The translations under genes were made by a program, and so were the position numbers. Under the pieces are notes generated by a model that saw nothing but the letters and a program-made list of their open reading frames with translations, was not told where the DNA came from and did not search any database. A stretch of 64,000 nucleotides of DNA from Alienimonas californiensis (lineage in GTDB: Bacteria > Planctomycetota > Planctomycetia > Planctomycetales > Planctomycetaceae): positions 3,986,823-4,050,822 of the forward strand of contig NZ_CP036265.1 of assembly GCF_007743815.1 (NCBI RefSeq), in the 5' to 3' direction. Below are positions 24,004 through 33,146 of this stretch, piece after piece. Every line of letters begins with the position of its first letter. Position 1 is the first letter of the stretch.

Positions 24004-24450
24004 TCACCGACGCCGGGCCGACCCCCGCCGCGACCGGCGGAACAGCCGTTTCGTCCCGCCCGCGACCGCCCGGCGAAACGGCGGCGAGAAGTACATGCCC
24101 AGCCCCAGGCCCACGGCGATCAGGGCGAAGGCGCCCGCGGTCCATAGACCGGCGGTGACGAGCCAGGCGATGCCGTCGCCGAACAGCTGCCAGATCATCC
24201 AGGCCGCCGCCACGGCGAGGGCGAGGCGCACGGTGCGAACCAGTTCCCCCAATCGCCGCTCGATCGCCGCGAGGGAGACCGCCTCCGCGGGCGGGGGGAC
24301 GAGCGGTCGGCTGTGCGACGCGGGGAATTGCACCGTCTCGACGGCGCCGCGGGCGTCCTGTGCCGGGTCGTCGTGCTGCGGGGCGTCGTGCAGTTGTGCG
24401 GCGGGGCGGGGCATGGCGGACGAAACGGGAGGGGCGGCCGGGCGGTTCAC
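24004..24450 (-). CDS. Hypothetical two-helix membrane protein
   Basis: The 148-residue product has a Pro/Ala-rich N-terminus, an amphipathic helix with AIERRLGELVRTVRLA (about 61-77), two membrane segments (about 78-93 and 96-118) and a strongly basic C-terminus rich in Arg. ATG 24414 would remove 12 residues and is an equally possible start. No family is recognised. It lies 33 bases downstream of the vWA gene stop reading direction and could be in one transcript with it. Confidence 0.55.
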   Translation of the reverse strand: MNRPAAPPVSSAMPRPAAQLHDAPQHDDPAQDARGAVETVQFPASHSRPLVPPPAEAVSLAAIERRLGELVRTVRLALAVAAAWMIWQLFGDGIAWLVTAGLWTAGAFALIAVGLGLGMYFSPPFRRAVAGGTKRLFRRSRRGSARRR

Positions 24451-24483
24451 GCGGGGGCGCCCGCCGCGACCGACGGAGCCCGC

Positions 24484-26517
24484 TTAGAGTTTCGGCACGT
24501 TCTGGGGGCCCTGCTCACCCTGCATCTGCCGCCGCATCCGTTCCCGTTCCTCCTCGGGAGCGAACATCTTGGCGGCCTCCGCGGGCGAGACGCCGCTCTC
24601 GACCGCCCGCAGCACCTCATTATTCCGCTCCCTCCACTCCCAGCCGAGGGGGGTGGCGAGTTCCTTCTCGGCGAGGCGGGCCCACGGGGTGCCCGGGTGC
24701 TCGTCGATCACGCGGGACAGCAGTTCGCTGCTCTGGCGGATCAGCTTTTTGACCTCGCTGCCGGCGTCGGACTCCGGGGCGCCGCGGAGAATCCACTCGT
24801 TGCTGTTTTCCCGCTCGAAGGGCAGGGGATCGCTTTTCATCTGGGCGAGGACGGTGTTGTAGCCCAGCGCCCGGGCCTGCTGGGCGTAGACGCGGCCGAG
24901 GGCGAGGTCGAACCCGGCCCGCCACCGCGGTTCCTCGACCTTCGGCCGATCCGGCAGGCCGGCTTCCAGCTTGGCTTGCAAGGCGCTGAGGCGATAGCTG
25001 ACGACGGCCATCGGCTTCTGGGCCTCGGTGATCTCCCGCCGCAGGCGGGTGTCGTCCACGGCGGCGAAGACCAGCTGCGGATTGGGGATCTCCTCGGCCG
25101 TGCTCATCTGAGCGGCTTCGATCAGCGCCCGCTTGGCCCCGTTGGCCATCACGTCGCGGGTGTAGTCCTTGATCGGGCGGTAGTCCGGGCCGTAAGACCG
25201 CATCAACTGCGGCTCGAACTTCCGCTGATTGGTGTCGTCGGCGACGAGGTACATCCCCCCGGTCTCCACGCACAGCCGGGTCAGGGCGTAGGGGCCGTAG
25301 CCGCTGGAGAGCCGTTCGTTCTCGACCTCCCCGCCGGGGCCCCAGAAACCGAGGCGGATGCGTTCCGGCATCACCGTCTCCGGGCCGGCGTCCACCGGGA
25401 TGGGCAGCCGGAACTCCCGCTCGCCCTCTTTCCACCGGTAGGTCACGTAGCCCTTATCGCGGCCGAAGGGGGCCGCGTTGCCGACGACGTACACGGGCAC
25501 CCCGTACCGTTTGAACTGGGCGATGACGTTCTCCAGATCGCCGTCGTCGTCGCCCTTCTCGTCGGTGACGATCACGAACATCAGCGTCCGCTTCTCGCGG
25601 GTGCGTTCGGGCAGCATCTGGCTGCCGACGGCCTTGAGGGCCGTGAAGACGTTCTCTTTGCCGCTCTCGTCCGGCGGGACCTCGCGGATCATGGCGACCA
25701 GCGGGGCGACGTCCACGACCGCCTCGGTCGTCAGCAGGTTCACGCCCTCGCCGAAGGTGGCGACGGCGGTCCGCAGGTGATTCGTATCGACGTCGCCGGT
25801 GTTCCCGAGTTGGGCGTAGACGGCCTCGAATCGCTCGGCGAGGGCGTTGCGGCGATCCTCCAGCGACAGGCTGGCGTCCAGCATCCAGACGACCGTCGTC
25901 TCGTTCTCCCGCAGATGGCTGGCGATCTCGCGGGTGAGGACGTCGATCGCCCCCTCCACGCCGCCGGTGTTTTCGGTCATGCCCTCGGCGTCGAACATCG
26001 TCGTCAGCACCTCGTTGTTCGGCACCTCGACGGCGTTCGCGGTCGGCAGGGAGGCGTCGAACCGGACCATTTCGACCTCCTGCTGGAACTCCTGCTCGAT
26101 CGGCCGATCCATGCTGCTGGCCGCCATCGAGGGGCTCAGCACGTTCACGGAGCTATCGTTGCCGACCTCCGGCGTGAGGACGTTATCGACCTTGAACTGG
26201 TCGATGTCCTCGGGGGTGATCTCGCTTTCGATGATCGTCCTGAGGGCGTCCGTCGGCACGATGATCGTGATGCCGGCCAGGAACACCAGCACCGCCACGT
26301 GCACCGCGAGGCTGACCAGCCAGGCGGGGGCCGTGCCGATCCGCTCCCACAGCGAGGGCGTCTCCACCGGCGGCAGGGCGACCAGTTCCAGCGGCACCTT
26401 GCGCCCGGCCCAACGATTCGACCCGGGAGCGGCGATCGCGGCAGCGGACACGGGCGGGCTCCGGAATAGCGGGACACAGGCAGTCACGACGTTACGTCGC
26501 GCAGGACGGCGTCGCAA
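24484..26517 (-). CDS. Membrane-anchored von Willebrand factor A domain protein
   Basis: The 677-residue product has a cytoplasmic N-terminus, one membrane segment (about 65-87, SLAVHVAVLVFLAGITIIV) and a large outer part. A vWA domain starts near residue 212 with the metal-dependent adhesion motif in VVWMLDASLSLEDRR (DxSxS) and continues to VTDEKGDDDGDLENV and VPVYVVGNAAPFG. The C-terminal third is helical and charged. Planctomycetes carry many such proteins; the role is unknown, with binding of a partner through the metal site likely. ATG 26517 is used; a GTG at 26487 is possible. Confidence 0.75.
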   Translation of the reverse strand: MRRRPARRNVVTACVPLFRSPPVSAAAIAAPGSNRWAGRKVPLELVALPPVETPSLWERIGTAPAWLVSLAVHVAVLVFLAGITIIVPTDALRTIIESEITPEDIDQFKVDNVLTPEVGNDSSVNVLSPSMAASSMDRPIEQEFQQEVEMVRFDASLPTANAVEVPNNEVLTTMFDAEGMTENTGGVEGAIDVLTREIASHLRENETTVVWMLDASLSLEDRRNALAERFEAVYAQLGNTGDVDTNHLRTAVATFGEGVNLLTTEAVVDVAPLVAMIREVPPDESGKENVFTALKAVGSQMLPERTREKRTLMFVIVTDEKGDDDGDLENVIAQFKRYGVPVYVVGNAAPFGRDKGYVTYRWKEGEREFRLPIPVDAGPETVMPERIRLGFWGPGGEVENERLSSGYGPYALTRLCVETGGMYLVADDTNQRKFEPQLMRSYGPDYRPIKDYTRDVMANGAKRALIEAAQMSTAEEIPNPQLVFAAVDDTRLRREITEAQKPMAVVSYRLSALQAKLEAGLPDRPKVEEPRWRAGFDLALGRVYAQQARALGYNTVLAQMKSDPLPFERENSNEWILRGAPESDAGSEVKKLIRQSSELLSRVIDEHPGTPWARLAEKELATPLGWEWRERNNEVLRAVESGVSPAEAAKMFAPEEERERMRRQMQGEQGPQNVPKL

Positions 26518-26795
26518 CGAGCGGCGGACTCACTCAAATTACCCGCCGCGGTCGCGTCAGGTTCGTCGCCAATCGGGCCGGCCGGAACAAATCAGCGAAA
26601 TCCCACCAGTCCGGGGAACTGGGCGGCCGATGGAGGGGTGGAGAGGCGGTTCGGCGACCCGGGGACGACCCGTCGACGCCGCGTTCGCCGCCCTCACGCT
26701 GGACGAATCGACCGAACGCGACACGCGGAGACGGACCGACGAACCCCGCCGCGACCCCCGCCGTTCGCCTCGGTCCGCCGTCTCTCCGGCTGACC

Positions 26796-27743
26796 GTGCA
26801 CGCCGTCGGCGACGCCGAGCGGAGCGCTTCCCCCCGCTGCGTGCACCAGGTCGTCGCCCGGGACGGCGTGGCCCTGCACGTCCGCGAGTACCCCGCGGTT
26901 CCGGCGGCCGGCTCGGGGCTGCTCACGGCGCCGCGGACCCTCCTGCTGGTGCACGGGGCGTTTGAGCATGGGGAACTGTACGACCACGCCGCCCGGTACT
27001 TCGCGGCCCGCGGGTGGCGGGTCCTGCTGCCGGATTTGCGGGGGCACGGCCGCAGCGGGGGGACCGCGATGCATGTGCGGCGGTTCGTGGAGTACGTCGC
27101 CGATCTCCGCGGTCTGCTCCGCGAGTTCGACGCCGACCCGGCCCGCACGGCGCTCGTCGGGAACAGTATGGGCGGTTTGGCGACGGCCCGGCTGATTCAG
27201 AACGCCGACCGCGGCGGCCCCGCCCCGGCGGCGGCCGCGGCGCTGTGCAGTCCGCTGCTGCGGATCGTCACGCCAGTGCCGATCCCGAAGCTGCTGGCGG
27301 GAAAGGTCTGCCGGCTGCTGCGGCCCCGCACGCGGTTCGCGGCGCCGCGGAATGCGCACGACCCGGTCGCCGCGGCCCGGCCGCACGATCCGCTGCGGCG
27401 GACCGCGGTGACGGCCTCCTGGTTCTTCGCCGTCCGCCGGGCGGTGAAAGCGGTGTGGAAGGACGCCGACCGCATCGCCACCCCGCTGCACGTGATGCAG
27501 AGCGGGGCCGACCGGGTCGTCTGCCCGCTGGCCCCGGGGGTATGGATCAACGAGGTCGGCGCCGCGGACCGCAGTTGCGAGGTGCTGCCCGGGGCGAACC
27601 ACGAGGTGTTCCAAGAACCCGACTGGCGCCGTCACGCCGCCCGTTTGGCGGAGTGGTTCGAAACCCGCGTGCCCGCCGCTGAGGGTCTTGCCGCCGCAGG
27701 ACCTGCGGCAGAACTCGCCCCCGCGGCCCGCCGCGCCGCCTAA
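26796..27743 (+). CDS. Alpha/beta hydrolase, lysophospholipase-like
   Basis: The 315-residue protein begins with GTG 26796. It has the oxyanion-hole motif LLLVHGAFEHGELYD, the strand LPDLRGHGRSGG, the nucleophile Ser in VGNSMGGLA, the acid Asp in QSGADRVVCP and His in PGANHEVFQEP. That is a complete catalytic triad of the serine hydrolase/monoacylglycerol lipase (S33-like) group. A low-complexity Ala-rich C-terminus follows the core. The substrate is unknown. It is divergent from the vWA gene and convergent with the kinase gene, and so is transcribed alone. Confidence 0.85.
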   Translation: MHAVGDAERSASPRCVHQVVARDGVALHVREYPAVPAAGSGLLTAPRTLLLVHGAFEHGELYDHAARYFAARGWRVLLPDLRGHGRSGGTAMHVRRFVEYVADLRGLLREFDADPARTALVGNSMGGLATARLIQNADRGGPAPAAAAALCSPLLRIVTPVPIPKLLAGKVCRLLRPRTRFAAPRNAHDPVAAARPHDPLRRTAVTASWFFAVRRAVKAVWKDADRIATPLHVMQSGADRVVCPLAPGVWINEVGAADRSCEVLPGANHEVFQEPDWRRHAARLAEWFETRVPAAEGLAAAGPAAELAPAARRAA

Positions 27744-27773
27744 AAGCGAAGGTCGCCCGGGGGCGGCGCCGCG

Positions 27774-30482
27774 TCAGGGTTGGGCGGTGCGGATGCCGGG
27801 GGTCGGCGGGAGCCGGTCCACGTCCACGCCGGGCGGCGGTTCGTCGAGAATCGCCGGCGGCACGCCCCCGGAGTCGGGGTCCGCGTCCCGGTCGACGGGC
27901 GGGACCGCCGCCGATTGACTGCTGCGGGGCTCCACGTCCTGCCGGGAGATCAGGTTGGGGAAGCGTCCGCGGTAGTCCGGTTCCAGTTCCACGCCCCGGT
28001 GGCGGGCGCCCATGTCCATGACGGGCGAGTTGGAGTTCTCGGCCAACGCCTGCCAGTCGGAGAAGGCGTCCGCCGGGTTGTTGATCTCGGTCGTGGTGCC
28101 GGAGGCGATCCAGAAACGGTCCAGCAGATAGCGGTTCGTGCCGGCCCCGGTCCACTCGAGGCGGCTGAGGAACTCCTGCTGATCGGCGCCGCCGCGGGTG
28201 CGGATCAGCACGCCCTCGCCGGCGGCGTCCACGAACAGGCTGTCGCTGGCGAAGACGGTCAGCGGCAGGGGCGGGCGTTCTTCCAGCATCGCCTTCCAGC
28301 GCAGGTCCAGCAGGGCCTCGCCGAACAGCATCGTGCTGCGTTGCAGTTTGAAGTGCACCCGGCCGGCGCCCTCCCCGGGCGGGGGGCCCTCGGCGTTGGC
28401 GCCGCCCATCCGCAGCGCCGCCGACTGCACGGCGGCGGCGGTGTGGGAGAAGTCCAGCATCCCCGCCCGGTCCGGTTCGACCCGCACCAGATCGCCCTGC
28501 CCGCGGAGCAGGCAGCGTTCGGCGGTGACGTAGAACTCGCCGTCCGCGGCCCGTTCCTTACGGTCCGGATCGGCCAGTTCGCCCAGGCTGCTGGGCTGCT
28601 GGTATCCGCGGACGAGCAGCAGGGAGTTCGCGTCGGCCCGCTCCTCCGCCCCGTTCAGCGTGACGGTGCAGTCCCGCATGGTCAGGCGATCGCCGGCCCC
28701 GACGGAGAACATCGTCCACCCGTCCGCCCGGCTGGGCAGATCGAAGGAGAGCGACAGGTTCTCCAGCGTGAGGTCCGCGGCCCCGGTGAGGTGAATCAGG
28801 GACTGCGGCGCCTGATAGTTGGCGAAGGCCTTGAGCCGGGGTTGATACAGCGTGCCGTCGGACCGGGTTCCGGCCCGCAGCGTGAGGGTCTTGCCGATGA
28901 GGGTGATCGGCTTTTTCAGCACGAAATCCAGCGGGCCGTCGACGTTGATCGTGACCACCTCGCCGCGGGAGGCGTCCTCCACGGCGGCGTCCAGCGAGGA
29001 GAATCCGCGGGGGGCGGCGCCGTCGCCGCCGACCTCGAACCGCGACGGCTCCGCCGGGCGGGCCGCGACCGCGGGCATATTGGCCCCGCTGGTGACGGTG
29101 CGCGGTTCGTCCTCCTCATCGACCGCCGGCGGCGTCGGGACGACCGGGGGCGGGGCGGGCGTCGGTTCGACGGGGCGCGGCGGCGTCGTCGCGGACGCCA
29201 ACTCGGCGGCGTTCGCCTCCGCGATCGGCGCCGGCATGTAGGCGTAGCCGGTCGGCCGCTCCTCCGGCCAGCGGACCCAGGCGATCAGCACAAGCGCGGC
29301 GGCCAGCGCCGCGGTGCCCACGGCGTTCAGCAGCGGCACGCCCCGCAGTTGCCGACGGGGCCGCAGACCGCGGACGCGGGGCAGGTCGTCCAGTTCGTCC
29401 AGCAGGATCTCCGGCGTCTGCGGACGCTGGGCCGGGTCGCTGGCCATCATAGATTTGCACAGAGCCGCCAGCGGGGCGGGGACCTTCGCATTGAAGTCCC
29501 TCACGTCCGGCGTCTGCGGGTTCTGGTGATCCAGCAACTTCTGGAGCACCGTGCCCTCCGGATACGGCGGGCGCCCGGTGAGCATGTGGAACAGCGTGCA
29601 ACCCAGCGAATACAGGTCGCTGCGGACGTCCGCGACCCGCGGGTCCTTGGCCTGCTCCGGGGCGATGTAGTCGAAGGTGCCCAGCGTGGTGCCTGCGACG
29701 GTCAGATCGCCCACGCTGTCCGCGGCTTCCTTCCGGGCCAGGCCGAGGTCGACTAGTTTGACGATCCCGTCCGGGGTGACGATCACGTTCGACGGCTTCA
29801 CGTCCCGGTGCACCACGCCGGCGGCGGCGCAATGGTGCAGGGCCTCGGCGACCTGCCGCGTGATGGAGACGGCGTCCGGCGGCGACAGCGGCCCGTGCGT
29901 CTCCAACAGGTCGCGGACCGTCCGGCCGGTGACGAACTCGAAGGCGATGAAGTGCAGCCCGCGATCCTCGCCCACGTAAAAGGCGCGGGCGATGTTGAGG
30001 TGATCCAGCCGGGCGGCGCTGCGGGCCTCGTTCCGGAACCGCAGCACGCTGGCGCGGTCCTTGGAGTGGGCCGGGCTGAGCACCTTCAACGCGACGGTGC
30101 GTTGCAGGCGTTCGTCGACCGCCTTGAAGACGGAGCCCATCCCGCCGTGACCGATGCGCTGCTCGATCCGGAAGTGATCCAGCACGCAGCCGGTGAGGGC
30201 GGGGTCGGCCTCGCCGACGGCGGGGAACAGCCGCCGCCGCAGATCGGCGCCGTCCAGCAGCGTCCCGCCGGACTCCGGCAGAACGGTGGCGGCCGAGTCT
30301 CCGGAGCGCTCCTCCGGGGGCGGGCGGAGGACCGTGTGCGAAACGGCGGCCCAGGGCGGGGCGGGGGGCGCGTCCACGGTGTGCGTCCCGCCGTCGTCGT
30401 CTTTGGAGAGCAGAATTCCGCCCGCCGCCCGGACCAATGACGTCTGCGATCGTCCGGGGCGGGGAGTAGCGGCGCGCGTCAT
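27774..30482 (-). CDS. Membrane Ser/Thr protein kinase with exported C-terminal region
   Basis: The 902-residue protein has an N-terminal linker (1-100), a Hanks-type kinase domain (about 104-370), a membrane segment (about 384-404) and a long exported region. Kinase marks: glycine loop IGHGGMGSVFK (110-120), K133 in VALKVL, catalytic HRDVKPSN (225-232, Asp227), DLG at 245-247 in place of DFG, and APEQ. The exported part has a Pro-rich stretch and then beta-helix-like strands with ITLIGKTLTL and DLTLENLSLSF. It may sense an external ligand and phosphorylate cytosolic targets. A perfect 16-base palindrome lies upstream (30532-30547). Confidence 0.9.
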   Translation of the reverse strand: MTRAATPRPGRSQTSLVRAAGGILLSKDDDGGTHTVDAPPAPPWAAVSHTVLRPPPEERSGDSAATVLPESGGTLLDGADLRRRLFPAVGEADPALTGCVLDHFRIEQRIGHGGMGSVFKAVDERLQRTVALKVLSPAHSKDRASVLRFRNEARSAARLDHLNIARAFYVGEDRGLHFIAFEFVTGRTVRDLLETHGPLSPPDAVSITRQVAEALHHCAAAGVVHRDVKPSNVIVTPDGIVKLVDLGLARKEAADSVGDLTVAGTTLGTFDYIAPEQAKDPRVADVRSDLYSLGCTLFHMLTGRPPYPEGTVLQKLLDHQNPQTPDVRDFNAKVPAPLAALCKSMMASDPAQRPQTPEILLDELDDLPRVRGLRPRRQLRGVPLLNAVGTAALAAALVLIAWVRWPEERPTGYAYMPAPIAEANAAELASATTPPRPVEPTPAPPPVVPTPPAVDEEDEPRTVTSGANMPAVAARPAEPSRFEVGGDGAAPRGFSSLDAAVEDASRGEVVTINVDGPLDFVLKKPITLIGKTLTLRAGTRSDGTLYQPRLKAFANYQAPQSLIHLTGAADLTLENLSLSFDLPSRADGWTMFSVGAGDRLTMRDCTVTLNGAEERADANSLLLVRGYQQPSSLGELADPDRKERAADGEFYVTAERCLLRGQGDLVRVEPDRAGMLDFSHTAAAVQSAALRMGGANAEGPPPGEGAGRVHFKLQRSTMLFGEALLDLRWKAMLEERPPLPLTVFASDSLFVDAAGEGVLIRTRGGADQQEFLSRLEWTGAGTNRYLLDRFWIASGTTTEINNPADAFSDWQALAENSNSPVMDMGARHRGVELEPDYRGRFPNLISRQDVEPRSSQSAAVPPVDRDADPDSGGVPPAILDEPPPGVDVDRLPPTPGIRTAQP

Positions 30483-30531
30483 GCGTGTCGACTCGGGGCG
30501 TAACTGGGGAGGCCGGCGGCAGGATCCATGC

Positions 30532-30547
30532 GACCGACCGGTCGGTC
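30532..30547. promoter_or_regulatory. Perfect palindrome upstream of the kinase gene
   Basis: GACCGACCGGTCGGTC is self-complementary over 16 bases and lies 50 bases before the start of the kinase gene (minus strand). It could be an operator for a dimeric regulator; no regulator gene adjoins. Confidence 0.4.
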
Positions 30548-30602
30548 ACACTCTAGTGGCAGACGGCAGGACGCCACAGGGGCAATCCTGACCGGAGGGG
30601 CG

Positions 30603-30971
30603 TCATTTCGGTTCGCCGGCCAGTTCTTCCCGCATCGTCTGCCGGATCGATCGGCAGTATTGTTCCAGCCGAACCCGTTTGGCGCTGGCGAACCGATCCG
30701 CCTCCAGCAGGACGTCGACGGCGTGCCGCACCGCCCGGTCGCGTTGCTGCGGGCTGGCCTCCTCTTCCTCCGCGGCGACCTTCAGCGTGCCGGCGCCGCC
30801 CCCGCGGCGATGGGCCGGGGACACGTCTTCCTCCGCCGCCCGTCGCACCCGCTGCGACGCCGGGATCAGCGTCTGCCGCAGGTGCTCGTCGAGTTCCCGG
30901 CTGAGTTTCATCGCGGTGTCGACCCGCTCTCGCAGCGTGCGGTCGTCCGGGGGCGGGATGTGTTCAAGCAC
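30603..30971 (-). CDS. Small helical hypothetical protein
   Basis: GTG 30971 gives 122 residues; an ATG at 31073 would add 34 residues that look noncoding (Arg/Pro-rich). The product starts VLEHIPPPDDRTLRERVDTA and is charged and helical, with LSRELDEHLRQTLIPAS, a Gly-rich break and a final helix ADRFASAKRVRLEQYCRSI. No known family is recognised. It lies upstream of the kinase gene on the same strand, 120 bases away with a palindrome in between, and divergently from the phosphoesterase at 31124. Confidence 0.5.
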   Translation of the reverse strand: MLEHIPPPDDRTLRERVDTAMKLSRELDEHLRQTLIPASQRVRRAAEEDVSPAHRRGGGAGTLKVAAEEEEASPQQRDRAVRHAVDVLLEADRFASAKRVRLEQYCRSIRQTMREELAGEPK

Positions 30972-31123
30972 GACGGCGAACTCGGGTCTGGGGGACCGGC
31001 GGACCGCGGGGCGCCGGCTCGCCCCGTTGACGGGCCGACGCCGACGGCACAGGGTACCTCCCGATCGCGGCAATCGGGAGCGTCCCGCCCCCCGCGTCGC
31101 CCCCGCCCCGACCGGACGCGCTC

Positions 31124-31906
31124 GTGCGGACCCTCGTTCTCGGCGATCTCCACTCCAACTGGTGGGCCTTGGAAGCGGTCCTCCGGGCCGCGGGCCCCGT
31201 CGATCGGGTGCTCTGCACCGGGGACCTGGTCGATTACGGCCCGGCGCCGCGGCCGTGCGTGGAGTGGGTGCGGGAGCACGCCGACCGGGTCGTGCGCGGC
31301 AATCACGATCACGCCGTGGCCCAGCGGGTGCCGGCCGCGGGGGAGGACGGTCTGCGGGGCCTCGCCGCCTTCGCCCGCGCCCGACAATGGGAGGAGTTGG
31401 GGCCGGAGCTGCTCCGCTACCTCGCCCGGCTGCCGGTCTGTGAGACGTTCGATCTCGACGGCCGGGAGACGCTGATGGTGCACGGCTCCCCCCGCGACCC
31501 GCTGGACGACTACGCCCCCGCCGACGCCGACGGCTGGCGGGATCGGCTGACGGACGTGTCCGCGGAGCTGGTGCTCGTGGGGCACACCCACATCCCCTAC
31601 GCCGTCGCCGTCCCGCGGCCGGACGGGGGCACGACCACGGTGCTCAACCCCGGCAGCGTCGGCCAACCCCGCGACGGCGACCCGCGGGCCGCCTACGCGA
31701 TCATCGAGGGACGCGACGTCCTTTTACATCGCGTCGCCTACGACCCGACCCCGGTGATCGCCGCCCTGCGAACCTGCGGACTGCCCGAGGAGGCGATGGA
31801 AACCGCCGAGGCCCTGTTGCGGACCGGCCGCCGGCCGTGCGGCCGAGGGGCCGCCCTCCGCGACGCAGTCCCGAGCCTGCGCAACACGGCGATCTGTCCG
31901 GGCTGA
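31124..31906 (+). CDS. Metallophosphoesterase (calcineurin-like, YfcE/MJ0936 type)
   Basis: The 260-residue protein shows the five calcineurin-type motifs in order: GDLHSNWWAL, GDLVDYGP, GNHDHAVA, VHGSPRD and GHTHIPY, which supply the two-metal site. A typical NPGSVGQPRDGDPRAAY segment follows. Members hydrolyse phosphodiesters such as cyclic or dinucleotides; the substrate is not known. The start is GTG 31124. A C-terminal extension of about 40 residues after the barrel looks unconserved. It is divergent from the small helical gene and upstream of the zinc-ribbon gene. Confidence 0.88.
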   Translation: MRTLVLGDLHSNWWALEAVLRAAGPVDRVLCTGDLVDYGPAPRPCVEWVREHADRVVRGNHDHAVAQRVPAAGEDGLRGLAAFARARQWEELGPELLRYLARLPVCETFDLDGRETLMVHGSPRDPLDDYAPADADGWRDRLTDVSAELVLVGHTHIPYAVAVPRPDGGTTTVLNPGSVGQPRDGDPRAAYAIIEGRDVLLHRVAYDPTPVIAALRTCGLPEEAMETAEALLRTGRRPCGRGAALRDAVPSLRNTAICPG

Positions 31907-32067
31907 ACGGGCCAAATCCGCGAACCTCGCAGCGATCGGCCGTGGGCGTTCGAGAGGGGATGAATTTCGAGCCGACCGCGGGCAAGATAGGCCTCCGCCC
32001 CCGCCCGCCCGGCCCGGTTCGCTTCGAACCGCACGTTTTGCCGGCCCCCCGACCGCCCGCCGCCCGA

Positions 32068-32781
32068 GTGACCGAGACCGCCGCCGGACTCTCCCGCCTG
32101 CATGCCGTCCACCGGGAGATCGCCCGGGTGCGTGAGGAGTTGGACCGCGGCCCGCGGCAGGTCCGCGCCCGCCGCAAGGCCGTCGCCACGAAGACCGACG
32201 AGATCGCGGCGCTGAAGGAGCGGCTGGTCGCTCTGAAGAAGAGCGGCGACGCCAAGAACCTCCAACTCCGGACCAACGAAGAGAAGATCCTCAACCTGAG
32301 GGCGAAGCTGAATCAGGCGGACAACAACGAGGTCTTCAACGCGCTCCGGAAGGAAATCGACGCCGACACCGCCTCGAACGCGGTTCTGGAAGACGAGATC
32401 CTCGAAACGCTGGACCGCGTCGACGCCTCCGGCAAAGAGATCAAAGAGGCGGAGGCTGACCGCGACAAACGCTCCGCGGATGCGGACGCCTTGGAAAAAA
32501 AGGTCGCCGAGGAGCGGGCCGGGCTGGAAGCGGAACTGACCGCGTTGGAGAAGCGGCTCGCCCAGTCCGAGTCGATCATCCCCGCGAAACTGCAGATCGA
32601 TTACCGTCGGCTCGTCGAGCGGCACGGGGCGAACGCGATGGCGCCGGTGGAGGACCGCGTGTGCACCTCCTGTCAGACCACAGTCAGCCCCCAGCAGAAG
32701 GTGCAGCTGAATATGGGCGAGTTCGTTTTCTGCCGGAGCTGCGGCCGGCTGCTGTACCGCGGCGACGACGCCGGGGCCTGA
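32068..32781 (+). CDS. Coiled-coil protein with C4 zinc ribbon (DUF164/CdsZ-like)
   Basis: GTG 32068 gives 237 residues starting at the point where family homology should begin (LSRLHAVHREIARVREEL); ATG 31960 would add 36 residues of doubtful coding. The bulk is a long coiled coil (about 10-175), with repeated Glu/Lys/Leu heptads. The C-terminal zinc ribbon has two Cys pairs, CTSCQTTV and CRSCGRLLY. This family (zf-RING_7) is found in many bacteria and may act with ribosomal or membrane partners. The function here is unknown. Confidence 0.85.
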   Translation: MTETAAGLSRLHAVHREIARVREELDRGPRQVRARRKAVATKTDEIAALKERLVALKKSGDAKNLQLRTNEEKILNLRAKLNQADNNEVFNALRKEIDADTASNAVLEDEILETLDRVDASGKEIKEAEADRDKRSADADALEKKVAEERAGLEAELTALEKRLAQSESIIPAKLQIDYRRLVERHGANAMAPVEDRVCTSCQTTVSPQQKVQLNMGEFVFCRSCGRLLYRGDDAGA

Positions 32782-32810
32782 GGCCGCCGGCGTCGCGGGA
32801 CCGCGTCGGT

Positions 32811-32987
32811 TCAGTCGCGCGGCAGCAGGCGGTCGGCGATGCTGTGGGCCGTCAGGAGGATGCCGGCGAGGCTTACCCCGGCGGCGAACGCGGCGGCCTC
32901 CATCGTCAGCAGGCCCAGCCCGTAGGCGGAGGTGCTGACGACGGAGTCAGTCAGGATCAGGCCCACGCCGCAGAGGTGGCGATTCAT
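32811..32987 (-). CDS. 58-residue membrane protein
   Basis: A short open frame from ATG 32987 to TGA 32811 encodes MNRHLCGVGLILTDSVVSTS followed by AYGLGLLTMEAAAF and AAGVSLAGILLTA, ending HSIADRLLPRD. It has two short hydrophobic segments, suggesting a small hairpin membrane protein. GGAG lies 11 bases upstream on the minus strand. Codon use (mainly G/C in third position) fits the genome. It falls between the convergent zinc-ribbon gene and the aminotransferase. No homology is recognised. Confidence 0.5.
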   Translation of the reverse strand: MNRHLCGVGLILTDSVVSTSAYGLGLLTMEAAAFAAGVSLAGILLTAHSIADRLLPRD

Positions 32988-33146
32988 CCGTGCGTTACTC
33001 CAAGCGGGATCGTTCGGGGTCCGTGCGGTCGCCGAGGAAGGGCGACGACCGCTGCGACCGATGCTACCGGCCCCCGAATCCCGTTGGGAGATGCTACCCG
33101 CGTTCCGATCTGGGGGTTTCCCCGCGACCGATCGGCGGCCGGTGCG

